Shown: in pieces, positions 16,801 through 25,513 of the stretch
Position numbering within the stretch: the first letter of the stretch is position 1
Layout: the number at the start of each line of letters is the position of its first letter
From: Treponema sp. UBA3862
Lineage (GTDB): Bacteria; Spirochaetota; Spirochaetia; Treponematales; Treponemataceae
Direction: 5' to 3'
Assembly (NCBI GenBank): GCA_002392405.1
Contig: DGGY01000041.1
Coordinates: 1-64,000, forward strand
DNA: 64,000 bases
Translations under genes and position numbers: made by a program
The notes under the pieces: model-generated
Seen by the model: the letters and a program-made list of their open reading frames with translations, nothing else
The model's database searches: none
What the model was told of the DNA's origin: nothing

Positions 16801-19778
16801 TCATTTGCATATAAAACACAGCCCTGAGAGCAGGAGAGTTTTTTTAACAATGCTTTTTTATTATATTCAAAATACCACTCTGTACCATTCTTATCCGTAT
16901 ATTTTTTCAAAAGAGAATCAGGATAGTACTCAAACTTCACTCCGTTATAATCTTCCAGTGCACTTTTTATAGAGCAAAGCCGTCCCTTTGAATAAGACAA
17001 TGAAAACTCTTTCAACCCGTCCTTTATGAAACAGGGAAGTTCAGCACTACCGAAGGTTAAAGCCCAGACAGTCTGCCCGTTTATCTTACAGCTTTCTCTA
17101 AGTCCTTTATAAAAACCTTCCTCAATTGAACTGCCGTCATTAAAAAACGAAGTAAAAGTACTGCGCTGTCCTTCTTTATTCACGCAGAAATTTACCACAT
17201 CAAAATCAAGTAAATTATTCATTTTATCAGAAAGTTCACTGCGGACAGTTTTTACAAGACCTTTTTCATATTCAATCAAACATGAGTTAACGCATGATTG
17301 ATTTATGAGTTCTTCCTCTGGAGCGCAGTAAACAATTGTCCCGCTTTGTTTTCCTTCGGGAGTCCAGCTGTATTCTTTTAAAGTTCTGCCGTTTAATGTC
17401 TCTTTTTTGATGTGATGAGTATTATCATATTCAAATGTCCGTTTTCTTTTTACACCCGTTACACAGTCTTCTTCAGTCTGTTCAATAACATCCCCCCTCT
17501 TTGAAACAAGCTGCGTTATTTTCAGACCGTTTGAAAAACGAACAGTAATACAACAGTCACCATATTCATAATCCCTCGTTATACCGCTGCCGGAAGAATA
17601 AAAAATGATTCTGTTTTTATCATCGTAACGCCATTTTTCTTTTTCACATTGAATTAAATTTCCGTTTAAGTCGTATTGATAATTTTTCTCATAACCGCGG
17701 CAGTCAGTTGTCTTTACAAGAAATCCTTCTGCATCATACTGATAAGAAAAAAGCCTCTCCCCGTCTCTGAAAATATCCGTGCAGAAATTCCTGTAATCGT
17801 AATTAAAATTAAGGACAGCACCGTTTCTAAGGTTTATGCTGCGTATGTTTTCACCATCCCAGGTATAATCATCTGCAGTTGAATCAGAATACAAAACTTT
17901 TATCAGGTGGTTTTCTTCATCATAAATATACTCATGCTTTTCACCGTTTTCCTCTTTCTCACAAAGAAGGCCTGCGTCATTATAAGAATAATTAATGACA
18001 TTTCCGTCCGGCCTGCTTTCCATTATTGTTCTGCCCTTATCGTCCCAGCCAAAAACAGTTTCATTTGATTCATGGTCTTTATAAACTGCAGTTTTGTTTT
18101 CAAGATCATAAGAAAAATACTCCGTATCGCCGTTCTCATTTTTTACTGAACTGACATAGATTTTTTCGTTTGTCCTGTCTTTTTTATCAGGATTCTCATA
18201 AAAAATCTGAGTAAAACTGTTATCTCCTTTAAAGACTTTTTCTATATTTTGATTTGAATCATATTCATAAGAAACACAGACTTCGCCGAAAGGAAAAATC
18301 CCGTTAAGTGAACTTACTTTAAAAAGCATATCGGCTGAATACTCATAAGTAATTTGTGCAGAAGAAGTGCCAAAACTTTTTATTCTTCCCTCTTCACACA
18401 ATACCTCAATAGTAGTCCCGCCGTTTACTTTTATCCGTACCAGATTCTCTTTATCCCATTCATATTCAGTTACAAAGCCGTGTTCATCGGCTGTTTTTAC
18501 AAGCTGGCCGTAAGCACCGTAAAAAAGTTCACCTGAATCATTTTTCTTTACTTTAAAACCTTCCCCGTCTTCCTCAAAAGTAAAGCCGCAGTTTTCAAGA
18601 GTCTCGTTTTTCCATACGCCGTCTTCTCTGCTCAGAATATAAGAAAATCCTTCTTCATCAATATAAATAACGCTCTCTTCATCCAAACTTTCAGCCAGTT
18701 CACTGTTTTCTCCATAACGGACATATACATCAAGCTCCCTGTTTTTTAATCCTTTTTCATGTTTTATCTGCCAGTCCTTTCCATCTTCCTCAACCCTGCA
18801 GTAAATTGCCCGGGCTTTCTTAAAAATCTCAAGGTATTGATTATATCTGTTTTTCTTCATGATTTGTGATGAAGAGCCGCCATCATCGTCGTCCTCTTCA
18901 CCATCGTCCTCTTCATCGTCATCCTGGTCCTCATCCCCGCTGATTTCCCCGTCAGTAACTTCGTCAGACACATCAGAAGTTTCTCCGGAACTTCCCCCAC
19001 CGTCAGAGTCACTCTCCAGCGTTTCCAGAGTAATACCTGCATAGCGTTCTGCCTTTTTTTTTATCGACTCCCAGTCAGCATCAATAATTTCTTTAGTTTC
19101 TTCATACGCTTCTTCATCAAAATCAAATGCATGACGGTATCCGCGGATTACACGGCTTTCAAGATTTGTTTTCCAGCCGCGGCCGAAAAGACCTGGTTTT
19201 GCCTTTTTTACAAGTTCAGCGTTAGTTTTTGAATTGCTTGAGCGGAAAAATCTGTTTACCGAAAAACTGCAGCCTCCATAATTTACGCATATATCTTCAA
19301 GTTCATGTAAATATATACCGGATGAAAACTTTACAGGGTCACCTGCAGTATCAACAATCTTCCCCGTTTCATCCTTGATTTTTGCCCAGTTACCATTTTT
19401 TGAATAAGAAACTGTTTTTCCCTCGGCAGCACAGGCAGTCGCAAGCCTTTCCTTTGCCTCTTCAACTTTAGCGCGTGCATATTCAAGGTCTGTTGAACTG
19501 TAATTTCCCTCATTTTCTTCCATTTCTGCAAGTTCACTAACAGCCTCAGAAAAAGCCCTTGCTTCATAATCTGCAGAACCTGTTACTTCATGATTACCGT
19601 TTGGATCCGATGAATTTGAAAAACCATGATAATTTCCGGAATAAAAATCATCATCTTCACGCTGGGAACTATTCCAGCCGCCTGCCGCGTCAGGATCCGA
19701 ATACGGATAAAGCCCTGTTATACCTGCAAAAATACAGAATAAAAATACGGCAAAAATTTTTATTATTTTATTTTTCAT
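13887..19778 (-). CDS. Exported RHS/YD-repeat protein with a papain/C39-like cysteine peptidase tip
   Basis: A 1963-residue protein with a Sec signal peptide (about 1-25). Residues about 145-210 resemble the N-terminal RHS entry domain (DPVKFSSGIYLHE, then FGRGWKTNLE). A very acidic Asp/Glu/Ser segment (about 263-303) interrupts it. Dozens of YD repeats (YDxxGxL-type) fill about 430-1690, ending in the RHS core signature (FGNPVQGEE, then FRNYIAQWAGFMSEDP, NYDPVNFIDISG). The variable tip (1769-1963) contains GKAGCTVTAVAEAF with Cys1801 and DISHYVCLTG with His1898, the Cys and His arrangement of C39/papain-like peptidases. GGAGG precedes the ATG, 10 nt after the C11 protease gene, so they are co-transcribed. 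No immunity gene follows. It is the last gene of the secretion cluster and probably cargo or a surface toxin; that role is inference. Confidence 0.85.
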   Translation of the reverse strand: MKNKIIKIFAVFLFCIFAGITGLYPYSDPDAAGGWNSSQREDDDFYSGNYHGFSNSSDPNGNHEVTGSADYEARAFSEAVSELAEMEENEGNYSSTDLEYARAKVEEAKERLATACAAEGKTVSYSKNGNWAKIKDETGKIVDTAGDPVKFSSGIYLHELEDICVNYGGCSFSVNRFFRSSNSKTNAELVKKAKPGLFGRGWKTNLESRVIRGYRHAFDFDEEAYEETKEIIDADWESIKKKAERYAGITLETLESDSDGGGSSGETSDVSDEVTDGEISGDEDQDDDEEDDGEEDDDDGGSSSQIMKKNRYNQYLEIFKKARAIYCRVEEDGKDWQIKHEKGLKNRELDVYVRYGENSELAESLDEESVIYIDEEGFSYILSREDGVWKNETLENCGFTFEEDGEGFKVKKNDSGELFYGAYGQLVKTADEHGFVTEYEWDKENLVRIKVNGGTTIEVLCEEGRIKSFGTSSAQITYEYSADMLFKVSSLNGIFPFGEVCVSYEYDSNQNIEKVFKGDNSFTQIFYENPDKKDRTNEKIYVSSVKNENGDTEYFSYDLENKTAVYKDHESNETVFGWDDKGRTIMESRPDGNVINYSYNDAGLLCEKEENGEKHEYIYDEENHLIKVLYSDSTADDYTWDGENIRSINLRNGAVLNFNYDYRNFCTDIFRDGERLFSYQYDAEGFLVKTTDCRGYEKNYQYDLNGNLIQCEKEKWRYDDKNRIIFYSSGSGITRDYEYGDCCITVRFSNGLKITQLVSKRGDVIEQTEEDCVTGVKRKRTFEYDNTHHIKKETLNGRTLKEYSWTPEGKQSGTIVYCAPEEELINQSCVNSCLIEYEKGLVKTVRSELSDKMNNLLDFDVVNFCVNKEGQRSTFTSFFNDGSSIEEGFYKGLRESCKINGQTVWALTFGSAELPCFIKDGLKEFSLSYSKGRLCSIKSALEDYNGVKFEYYPDSLLKKYTDKNGTEWYFEYNKKALLKKLSCSQGCVLYANDDDGFPVRFEIFDKDGKLLQKSSYSYSQDRRTVTCLYGDYVKETYTFDAFGNLIEKIDGTGNRILFEYDDLNNLCTRTDATGNVTHFAYDRESRLIEIKNAAGQSTQFNYDLRGNCISARDKGGDLFRASYDCFGRITEYEARPFARKRFYEWDNFGRLLSIKTEGDSQSLVTNHFDDSNNLCQREYSDKSVYQIKKDSFGNVLYAKNRLGNEEFYEYDGAQNPVSTLDFNGRRTDHLWLEDTNVIRKNYEDGSFNEVTYDFAGRLVKAQNENSVLSFEYDTAGLLTGITDSFTGKKIQYKRNSDALITGVFCDGRRIDYEWENSRLSSVKDVNENIKVEFKYSKTLREVERDFSTGGKIKTFHDDCGRMILKAGFDSDGKLCFVDGKVYDEKGFITFTLNSDFTVTRYFYDENGRIKKCLYVWNSYYEEYFKNLLSDAGLTVSKNFCEGEINRADDEEYLQLQKLCALIPGNFYQVFLTSRMLPVSFEYDKKGNMTEQKTPFGTIVYKYDAENRLLNWGKSGKCVWDNNGNLLEKHSVHKREVFKYNLQNRLVRAECSDLKNQTFTVLTYLYDALGRKIYSDSSDSYAQKYLYKGLGFEQLLSINAVSMFEESSFDDAKKIIRYGGIEENGTDLIRTAFEQDEKGEVFNNSSYSLLYDMTGKPMYLIDKNLSDIKKRRQVLFTDLNGTVIKTLDGENNLSDYKYDCFGNPVQGEEMLHLGFAGKHYETKAGFYEFGFRNYIAQWAGFMSEDPVKDGLNWYVYCNYDPVNFIDISGLTIIENDFMDMHDGKWCEEHINGTETTVGKAGCTVTAVAEAFTGLTGRKVTPKDIAESDSFSNKPGDKDLVDFDKLSNYGGGSYEVKRTVAAEKGRNAVIKAIDDAVNSGSDYSVTASVEWNTEEPDISHYVCLTGNTVIYNAAAYYEITGTSSYDNAISGNPRQAAEWIEVNGKTYVPAKKIKTVVTIRHSKDN

Positions 19779-19788
19779 TTAGCCTCCG

Positions 19789-21096
19789 TTAAAATGCATT
19801 CCAGTAAAAAAGCCTGTCGATTAAAGACACATCCCCAGAAACTGACGGGACATAGCCCGTACAAACATTTACAAAACTGCATTTATCTGCTGTTTTTGAG
19901 CCGTTTACATATGAAGACGGATGAGAAATATCAAAAATCCCCGGCGATATACTGACCGCAAAAAAGATTCCAAGAGGATAAGCTGTAGTGACAGACTGCC
20001 CTCTTACGCTGTAGACAAACAGTTTCTCTAAAGCATCCCCCGCTTTCAAAAAAACTTCTTCATCAGATGCCGTCCACTCAGCATCTTTATTTTTCCACCA
20101 TTCACTTCCCCCAGATATTAACTCCCATAAATCAAGATAAAGGTCACAGGGATAAGAAGGCGCATAATAAGACATAACAGAAGAAGAAAGATAATTTTTA
20201 AAATCGTTCTGCAAAGTGCTGTCAGAAATTTTTTGTGAAATCATCCGGGCAAACACATTAAAGTTTTCAACCGCCGGCTCAAGTTCAGACAGATCAATCA
20301 GTGAAAAACATTCATACTCATAACCTGTATTATCTTCAGAAAAACTGTCACACAAAACTTTTCCAAACTCCTGTGCAGAAAGAGAAGCTGACTTTATTTT
20401 TCCTAAAAATGAATAATCTAGTCCGTCCCCCCTCATAATTCCGCTCGTACCAGCCATAAAATGAGTACACTCTTTAAGTTCCCAGAGTGTTTCAATATTC
20501 ATCGAAAAACAGGTATCAAAACAGATAAGGTCAAATTTTTCTCCCTGAGCAAGTCCTTTTTTTATCCCCTGTCCCAGAGCGACGGGAGAAAGTTTTGTAA
20601 GGGAATAAGAGTCAGTTGAATAATACCTCCAGCCTGACCCATGCCCCCAGACAATAAAAGCATTTTTCTTTGCCGGATAGTTTTGCAGAATATAAGAAAT
20701 AAATCCTGAGACTGTTTCCTTATTTGCCATATCCAGTTCCACATTCTCCTCAGAACTAAGTCCAAGATTTCTGCAGTCAAGACGCAAAGAAGCAATGGCA
20801 GGTGTGCTGTCCTTTACAGCTTTGTAAAGTCTGGTGTCAGTCCAGTCACCGTTAGAAGCATCATTACCTTCGGCTCTGTCAAAAAGAACAAAAACATTCA
20901 TTCTGCTCTCATCAAAACCAGACGATTCTATTTCATTAAAATCACTGATTCCGGCGCCTTCAAGATTATTATCTGCAGCCATGTAAACAAGAACATTCCA
21001 TTCTTTCTGCTCACATTCATCTTCAGTTTCAAGAAAACACCCTGCGAAAAAGAAAGCCACAAGAATTCCATAAATCAAAAACCGTATTTTTCTCAT
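19789..21096 (-). CDS. Clostripain-family (C11) cysteine protease, lipoprotein
   Basis: A 435-residue lipoprotein (lipobox FAGC, Cys20) of peptidase family C11. The start of the domain is recognisable (WNVLVYMAADNNLE, 33-46), as are the catalytic His152 in VWGHGSGW and the catalytic Cys196 in CFDTCFSMN. C11 enzymes cleave after basic residues and adopt a caspase-like fold. The ATG overlaps the stop of the preceding gene (ATGA), so translation is coupled. It lies between the secretion genes and the RHS gene; it may be cargo, or may process the RHS protein at the cell surface (inference). Confidence 0.88.
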   Translation of the reverse strand: MRKIRFLIYGILVAFFFAGCFLETEDECEQKEWNVLVYMAADNNLEGAGISDFNEIESSGFDESRMNVFVLFDRAEGNDASNGDWTDTRLYKAVKDSTPAIASLRLDCRNLGLSSEENVELDMANKETVSGFISYILQNYPAKKNAFIVWGHGSGWRYYSTDSYSLTKLSPVALGQGIKKGLAQGEKFDLICFDTCFSMNIETLWELKECTHFMAGTSGIMRGDGLDYSFLGKIKSASLSAQEFGKVLCDSFSEDNTGYEYECFSLIDLSELEPAVENFNVFARMISQKISDSTLQNDFKNYLSSSVMSYYAPSYPCDLYLDLWELISGGSEWWKNKDAEWTASDEEVFLKAGDALEKLFVYSVRGQSVTTAYPLGIFFAVSISPGIFDISHPSSYVNGSKTADKCSFVNVCTGYVPSVSGDVSLIDRLFYWNAF

Positions 21097-21536
21097 TGAA
21101 TCTCATCTCCAGTTCCATAGATTCCATAAAAATCCTTCCATGAGCTGCCATCCGCAAAAACAACCTTCTGTAGATAAGCATTCTTCAAATACAGATTTCC
21201 GTCATAGTCCCCTGTAACAAACTCATCCAGACTCAAAGCCATTTTAAAAATCTCACCGCTTTCAAGCCTTTCTTCACAGTAAGAAACAACCGAATCCCCG
21301 TCTTCAAACGGACTGTCCCCATTCTGGTCACACAAAATCAACACCACCTCAAAGGCTTTAATCACCTTAGCGGAAGTATTAACAATCTCCAGAAGCACCG
21401 CACCATCCTCACAGAAATTCTCAATTCTTCCGTTATGAACTTTACATTCATTGAAAGAATATGGAGTCTCTGCCGCCGCCATAAAAGAAACCGCTATAAA
21501 AAATATCAGACACAAAATTACTCTTATATTTTTCAT
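21093..21536 (-). CDS. Small exported protein of unknown function
   Basis: A 147-residue protein with a clear signal peptide (MKNIRVILCLIFFIAVSF, cleavage near AAA-ET at 21-23). The mature part is acidic, beta-rich and contains four Cys; the central stretch (ILLE-type strands, then FEVVLILCDQNGD) looks like an immunoglobulin-like or FxLYD-type fold. It overlaps both neighbours by 4 nt (ATGA), so it is made stoichiometrically with the lipoprotein upstream and the C11 protease downstream. No family recognised. Confidence 0.75.
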   Translation of the reverse strand: MKNIRVILCLIFFIAVSFMAAAETPYSFNECKVHNGRIENFCEDGAVLLEIVNTSAKVIKAFEVVLILCDQNGDSPFEDGDSVVSYCEERLESGEIFKMALSLDEFVTGDYDGNLYLKNAYLQKVVFADGSSWKDFYGIYGTGDEIQ

Positions 21537-22054
21537 TCTGCACCTGCCATTGCCATTAATTTTTCTTTATCCTCCGGATTACCCGAATGACACCACTCAT
21601 AAAGAACCGAATAAAACTGATACAGTTCTTCTGAGCCGTTTATGTTTTTTTCACGCTGCAAGACCAGTTCTGCCTCATCAAAAAACTTTTCCTTAAGCAT
21701 TTTTTCAACTCCTTTAAGTTCTTTTTCAAGCGGAACAAGCTGAATACAGATAAGCGAGCGGCCATCCCAGTCTTCAATATTTTCATCAAGAGATGCCCAG
21801 CCTTTTTTACCGCCTGTTAATTTAATTTTCCGCTCCTTATAATCACCAAAAACAAAATATCCCCTTTTATCCGTCAACACCTTATCCCGTCCGTTTTCAA
21901 CCCTGCAGCCCTCAATTCCCTTCCCGTCAGGTGAACAGATTCTTCCCGCAAGATAACAGCCGTGTGAATGTCTGGATGAAGCACAGGAATTCCCGCTCAT
22001 AATCAAAACGAAAACTGCAGCCGCCTTCAAAATACTAATTAATCCTTTTTTCAT
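21533..22054 (-). CDS. Lipoprotein with a carboxypeptidase-regulatory-like domain
   Basis: A 173-residue putative lipoprotein: signal peptide ending GNSC (Cys24; a relaxed, spirochaete-style lipobox) followed by a CarboxypepD_reg/SpaA-like beta-sandwich (LAGRICSPDGKGIEGC, then LTDKRGYFVFGDY, about 34-70) and a helical C-terminus. GGAGG sits 5 nt before the ATG. In secretion operons such small lipoproteins often act as secretin pilotins, but this one lacks a recognisable pilotin fold, so that remains a guess based on position. Confidence 0.7.
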   Translation of the reverse strand: MKKGLISILKAAAVFVLIMSGNSCASSRHSHGCYLAGRICSPDGKGIEGCRVENGRDKVLTDKRGYFVFGDYKERKIKLTGGKKGWASLDENIEDWDGRSLICIQLVPLEKELKGVEKMLKEKFFDEAELVLQREKNINGSEELYQFYSVLYEWCHSGNPEDKEKLMAMAGAE

Positions 22055-22089
22055 AATTCCTCCGTTATTGTTTTTCTGTAAAATAAGTT

Positions 22090-23259
22090 TTATATACTCA
22101 CTTTTTCAGTAATGATTTTTCCGTCCTTTGATTTCCAGTAAATAAAGATTTCATTTCCTTTCCTGATTTCTCCGAGTTTCTCTGGATGTCCGCCTTGAAC
22201 AGTTTTGACTGTTTTTTCCCTTACAGGAGTTTTCTTTAACTCAAGGGAAGAAGGCGCATTAAAAAGAGAAGCATAATCTGCAATTATTTCGCTTACTGCA
22301 CTACCGCTTACAATTCCTTTTTCAAAAGAAGCAGAAACAAGAATTCCGCTGGCGGCAGACTCAACGCAGAGAGAAGTTTCATGCCAGAAAGAAAGATTAA
22401 GGTAATCACAGGTCATCTTAAGAAGTCTTTTAAAGTTTTCTTCCCCAGTAAAATACCTGAACTCTATTTTTTCCTGACTGCATAATTCCGTCTGAAGCAA
22501 AGCCCCGTAATTTTCAAGTCTCTCCCTGACCCCCCGTATAAACTCACTGCTTTCAAGTGCACCTTCAAGACAGTCTTTAGTCCCGAAAGAACAGTCAACA
22601 GAAACAGAAAATGAAGGAGATCTGTTTTTATAGGAAACAGAACAGGGACGGTCAAAAACAACAGTTTCAGGATGACAGCCATTAATAGAAAAGCTGCATT
22701 TCTCACCGTTCCAGTTAAAGGCTGAAACAGTGCCTGAGTTTTCATAAACCCTTCCAAGAATCTGTTCTGCAGTTTCCATCACATCCGGATAAATTGAACT
22801 GAACATCGGTTTCTCCTTATCAGATAACGAATAAAGCTGAGAAGTTTCAGCGTTCCAGGATTTTTCCCTTAAAAACCCGTTGTTTTTAAAAAGCAAAAAT
22901 CCACTGACAAAAATCAAAATTGCAGCGCATGTGACAAACCTGCTTTTCATCCTCTTTTTAGAAACAGGAATCTTAAATTTTTCTCCTTCAAGCTCAAGCT
23001 GACCAGAAGATGAATTTGACCTGCACTCAGAAAGAATCTTTGAATCAATTACCGCAACCCTGGCAAGAAGCTTTCTGTTTTTTATCCTGTATTTTGCGTA
23101 AGTAAAAAAACTCGCCGAAAATCCCGGATGATTTTTTTCAAGCTGCTGTTCAACGAGCTTCCTTCTGTTTTTAAAATTCACAACAGAAAGAGGAAGAGAA
23201 AATGAATAAAGTTCATACTGATTTTTTTTAACGGTATTTTCTATTTTTCCTTTACGCAT
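22090..23259 (-). CDS. Bitopic inner-membrane protein of the T2SS-like cluster (GspL/PilN position)
   Basis: A 389-residue protein with a basic cytoplasmic N-terminus (about 1-106), one transmembrane helix (about 109-126, FVTCAAILIFVSGFLLF) and a 260-residue periplasmic domain. The start at 23259 is chosen because AAAGGAG lies just before it and an earlier ATG has none. It overlaps the pseudopilin gene upstream. Order and topology match the assembly-platform proteins GspL or PilN of type II secretion/type IV pilus systems, but I see no convincing sequence signature, so treat the function as positional inference. Confidence 0.65.
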   Translation of the reverse strand: MRKGKIENTVKKNQYELYSFSLPLSVVNFKNRRKLVEQQLEKNHPGFSASFFTYAKYRIKNRKLLARVAVIDSKILSECRSNSSSGQLELEGEKFKIPVSKKRMKSRFVTCAAILIFVSGFLLFKNNGFLREKSWNAETSQLYSLSDKEKPMFSSIYPDVMETAEQILGRVYENSGTVSAFNWNGEKCSFSINGCHPETVVFDRPCSVSYKNRSPSFSVSVDCSFGTKDCLEGALESSEFIRGVRERLENYGALLQTELCSQEKIEFRYFTGEENFKRLLKMTCDYLNLSFWHETSLCVESAASGILVSASFEKGIVSGSAVSEIIADYASLFNAPSSLELKKTPVREKTVKTVQGGHPEKLGEIRKGNEIFIYWKSKDGKIITEKVSI

Positions 23260-23576
23260 ACCATCTCCTTTCTTCTGTTTTCTTTTTCCCAGGAACACTT
23301 AAGTTCCTGAGCACCAGCATTTTTTTCTACAGATATGGAACTTAAACTAAAGGTCAGACTGCACATTTTTTCCCATTCATCAAAATCGTTTTTTGTACTG
23401 TCTTTCCGGGAACATAAAGCCTTGAAACTTTCAGCAATAAAACGGTCTGTCTGATATTCATTTTTTAATGCATAGTAGCCGGCTGAAAACTTTTTTAACG
23501 GACCTAATGATGAAGAAAATATTCCAAGACTTAATGCAAGAAGTCCCGCAGAACACACGATTTCAATCAATCTCAT
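23241..23576 (-). CDS. Minor pseudopilin-like protein without a leader peptide
   Basis: A 111-residue protein beginning MRLIEIVCSAGLLALSLG: the hydrophobic helix and the glutamate at position 5 of mature pilins are present, but Met itself occupies the position normally reached after prepilin peptidase cleavage, and there is no charged leader or glycine. GGAGG lies 6 nt before the ATG, so the start is firm. The gene overlaps both neighbours. It sits where GspI/GspJ-like minor pseudopilins are encoded. Confidence 0.65.
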   Translation of the reverse strand: MRLIEIVCSAGLLALSLGIFSSSLGPLKKFSAGYYALKNEYQTDRFIAESFKALCSRKDSTKNDFDEWEKMCSLTFSLSSISVEKNAGAQELKCSWEKENRRKEMVCVKEK

Positions 23577-23766
23577 TAACTTCCTCCGTTTTTATCTCAT
23601 AAGTTTTAATAAGGACTTCCTTCTGCTTTTTTAAGAGAGTAATTTTTCCTTTGTAACCTTCAGCAAGAGAAGACAGCAGCACGGAAACAATAAAAATAAC
23701 CAGGACACTCTGAATCAGTGCAAAGCCTTTTGCACTTTTATTCCCATGAAACAATGTCTTTTTCAT
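23563..23766 (-). CDS. Small minor pseudopilin-like protein
   Basis: A 67-residue protein with a class III prepilin signal: basic leader ending KG, then FALIQSVLVIFIVSVLL. The residue at +5 is Gln where pseudopilins normally have Glu, as is seen in some minor (GspK-type) subunits which also deviate at this position. GGGGG 8 nt upstream supports the ATG at 23766. It overlaps gspG by 29 nt and the next pseudopilin by 14 nt. The mature protein is little more than the N-terminal helix. Confidence 0.65.
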   Translation of the reverse strand: MKKTLFHGNKSAKGFALIQSVLVIFIVSVLLSSLAEGYKGKITLLKKQKEVLIKTYEIKTEEVNEID

Positions 23767-24235
23767 CACCACTTCCCCCTTTCAGTCCATCCGCGCCAAA
23801 ACAGATAATTCCCCAGGCAAGTCCGTCAGGCATCAGCTCGTACTGACCGGAAGAAGCACAAAGAGCACAGTCTCTGGCGTCAAGATAAAGATATTTATTT
23901 CCCCACGGATCAACAGAAATTTTTCTGTCAGTATATGGCCCCCGCCATTTTTCATAGTCCTCCGTGCCGCTGTCATTTGACCACAATATTTCAAGTCCCT
24001 GAGAAGTTTCAGGAAAATGACCCGTATCAATGTAAAAAGACTGAAGTGCCGTTCTGTAGTTTTCTATCTGAGCTTTTGCCGCAGCCGCTTTTCCTTTCTG
24101 AAGCAGTTTAAAAATGCCGGCCCCCACCTGCGCCGTAAGAACAGCCGTTAATGCAATAACTGCAAGCGTTTCCATAAAAGTAAACCCCGCATCTAAAGCA
24201 TTTCTTCTATATTTTTTCCCAGATTTTTTTAACAT
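23738..24235 (-). CDS. gspG: Type II secretion major pseudopilin GspG
   Basis: A 165-residue pseudopilin. The prepilin peptidase site is AG/FTFMETLAV (cleavage after Gly17, Glu at +5). The C-terminal part carries the GspG hallmarks DPWGNKYLY and the calcium-site-like loop FGADGLKGGSGDEKDI. It assembles into the short periplasmic pseudopilus driven by GspE. AAGGAGG precedes the ATG and is itself the end of the 30-nt cassette described at 24241. Immediately upstream lie three tandem repeats separating it from gspF. No prepilin peptidase gene is in the window. Confidence 0.92.
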   Translation of the reverse strand: MLKKSGKKYRRNALDAGFTFMETLAVIALTAVLTAQVGAGIFKLLQKGKAAAAKAQIENYRTALQSFYIDTGHFPETSQGLEILWSNDSGTEDYEKWRGPYTDRKISVDPWGNKYLYLDARDCALCASSGQYELMPDGLAWGIICFGADGLKGGSGDEKDIVSWE

Positions 24236-24240
24236 TTTTC

Positions 24241-24540
24241 CTCCTTATAAAACTCCGCGTTAGCGGCGCTGCATGGATGCAGCGAATCGCAGTTTTGCCA
24301 AAGGCAAAATCTGCACATTAAAAAAGTACATGGAGGTACTTTTTTAATGCATACTCCTTATAAAACTCCGCGTTAGCGGCGCTGCATGGATGCAGCGGAT
24401 CGCAGTTTTGCCAACGGCAAAATCTGCACATTAAAAAAGTACATGGAGGTACTTTTTTAATGCATACTCCTTATAAAACTCCGCGTTAGCGGCGCTGCAT
24501 GGATGCAGCGGATCGCAGTTTTGCCAGCGGCAAAATCTGC
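24241..24540 (-). repeat. Three tandem copies of a 113-bp hairpin element (gspF-gspG intergenic)
   Basis: Copies start at 24241, 24354 and 24467 (period 113 bp); the third is cut short at 24540. Each unit has four inverted repeats: CCGC/GCGG, CTGCAT/ATGCAG, GCAGTTTTGCC/GGCAAAATCTGC, and a 14-bp perfect stem with a 6-nt loop (24316-24349 in copy 1). Differences between copies fall mainly in loops. In the minus direction each unit ends in TATAAGGAG, a Shine-Dalgarno; in the copy next to gspG this serves gspG itself. This fills the only intergenic stretch over 300 bp. The region holds no gene. Confidence 0.95.
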
Positions 24541-24559
24541 CGGTGATGAAAACAGCCCG

Positions 24560-25513
24560 TTACCACACAAAACTCGCCCCGCCTAAAACCGGCACCAGCG
24601 TATCTTTAAAAAGAAGGTAAAGATAAAAACAGATTCCGCACATTAAAAGCGGGTTTAAGAGCGTTAAAAACACTTCCTCTTTCTTCTGCTTTTTTTGATT
24701 CAGGATTCTGAAGGTTTTTTCAAAACACGCATAATCACCAGATGCTTCAGAAAGACACAAACAAAGCCCCGCAGTCCGTGAAGCAAAATCAAAACCGCAT
24801 TCTTTAAGTGCTGAACAGAATACCTCTGCAACTTTCTCCCCCTCCCTTATTCGCCTTCTGATTTTTAAAATCATCCCCTCAATTTTTTCATTACCCCTGA
24901 ACATCAGAAAAACACAGTCCAGAGCACCGGCAAGAGTAAAACCGTTCTCAACTGAAAAAGAAAGAACCTTAAATAAAAGCGGCGGAACAGAAGGAGAAAA
25001 AATATGTTTTACAAGCAGCGCTGTCCCCGCACAAAACACTCCTAAAAATAAAACAGACGATTCTCCAGTCAAAAAAAAGCCTTTAACTCCTCCGCCTTTT
25101 GCTCCCGCTGTTAAATAAAAAACAAGACTGAACACAAAAGACAGAGCACACACACAGACAGGATACAAAAGTGAAAGAAAAGACTTTTCAAAACGATTTA
25201 ACCGTTCCTCAAGCATTTTTTTTAAAAACCCTAAGGTCTTTATAAGGCTTCCGTTTTCTTCCGCACTGTAAATAAACCCCGAAAACCAGGAAGGAACCTT
25301 TATGCAGGAAAGTTTTTCAAAGGCTTCACCTGTTTTTTTCCCTTCAGAAAGAAAGTTCTTTAATTCCTGACAGCATAAATGAACATTAAGAGGCACCTTT
25401 CCACAGGTCCTTCTGTCTGACAGTTCACTGACCGCCGTTTTAAGAGAAAAACCTGCTTCGCAATAACCGTAAAGAAGCTCAGTCAAAACTAAAAGTGTCT
25501 TTTCATCTTTCAT
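24560..25513 (-). CDS. gspF: Type II secretion platform protein GspF (short form)
   Basis: A 317-residue polytopic inner-membrane protein with two T2SSF-type repeats: the first has AEENGSLIKTLGFLKKMLEERLNRFEKSF before the first transmembrane pair, the second has the GFTLAGALDCVF and SEASGDYACFEKTF region before the last helix. It is shorter than the usual 400 residues. I start at the ATG at 25513, whose ATGA overlaps the gspE stop, in preference to a GTG two codons upstream. It forms the membrane platform contacted by the GspE ATPase. Confidence 0.85.
   Translation of the reverse strand: MKDEKTLLVLTELLYGYCEAGFSLKTAVSELSDRRTCGKVPLNVHLCCQELKNFLSEGKKTGEAFEKLSCIKVPSWFSGFIYSAEENGSLIKTLGFLKKMLEERLNRFEKSFLSLLYPVCVCALSFVFSLVFYLTAGAKGGGVKGFFLTGESSVLFLGVFCAGTALLVKHIFSPSVPPLLFKVLSFSVENGFTLAGALDCVFLMFRGNEKIEGMILKIRRRIREGEKVAEVFCSALKECGFDFASRTAGLCLCLSEASGDYACFEKTFRILNQKKQKKEEVFLTLLNPLLMCGICFYLYLLFKDTLVPVLGGASFVW

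Noticed and set aside
18859-19044. Serine-rich plus-strand frame opposite the acidic part of the RHS gene.
   Set aside because: It is the antisense reading of GAT/GAC/GAA codons and has no ribosome-binding site.
24241-24540. CRISPR array.
   Set aside because: The three 113-bp units are almost identical throughout; there are no short repeats alternating with unique spacers and no cas genes.
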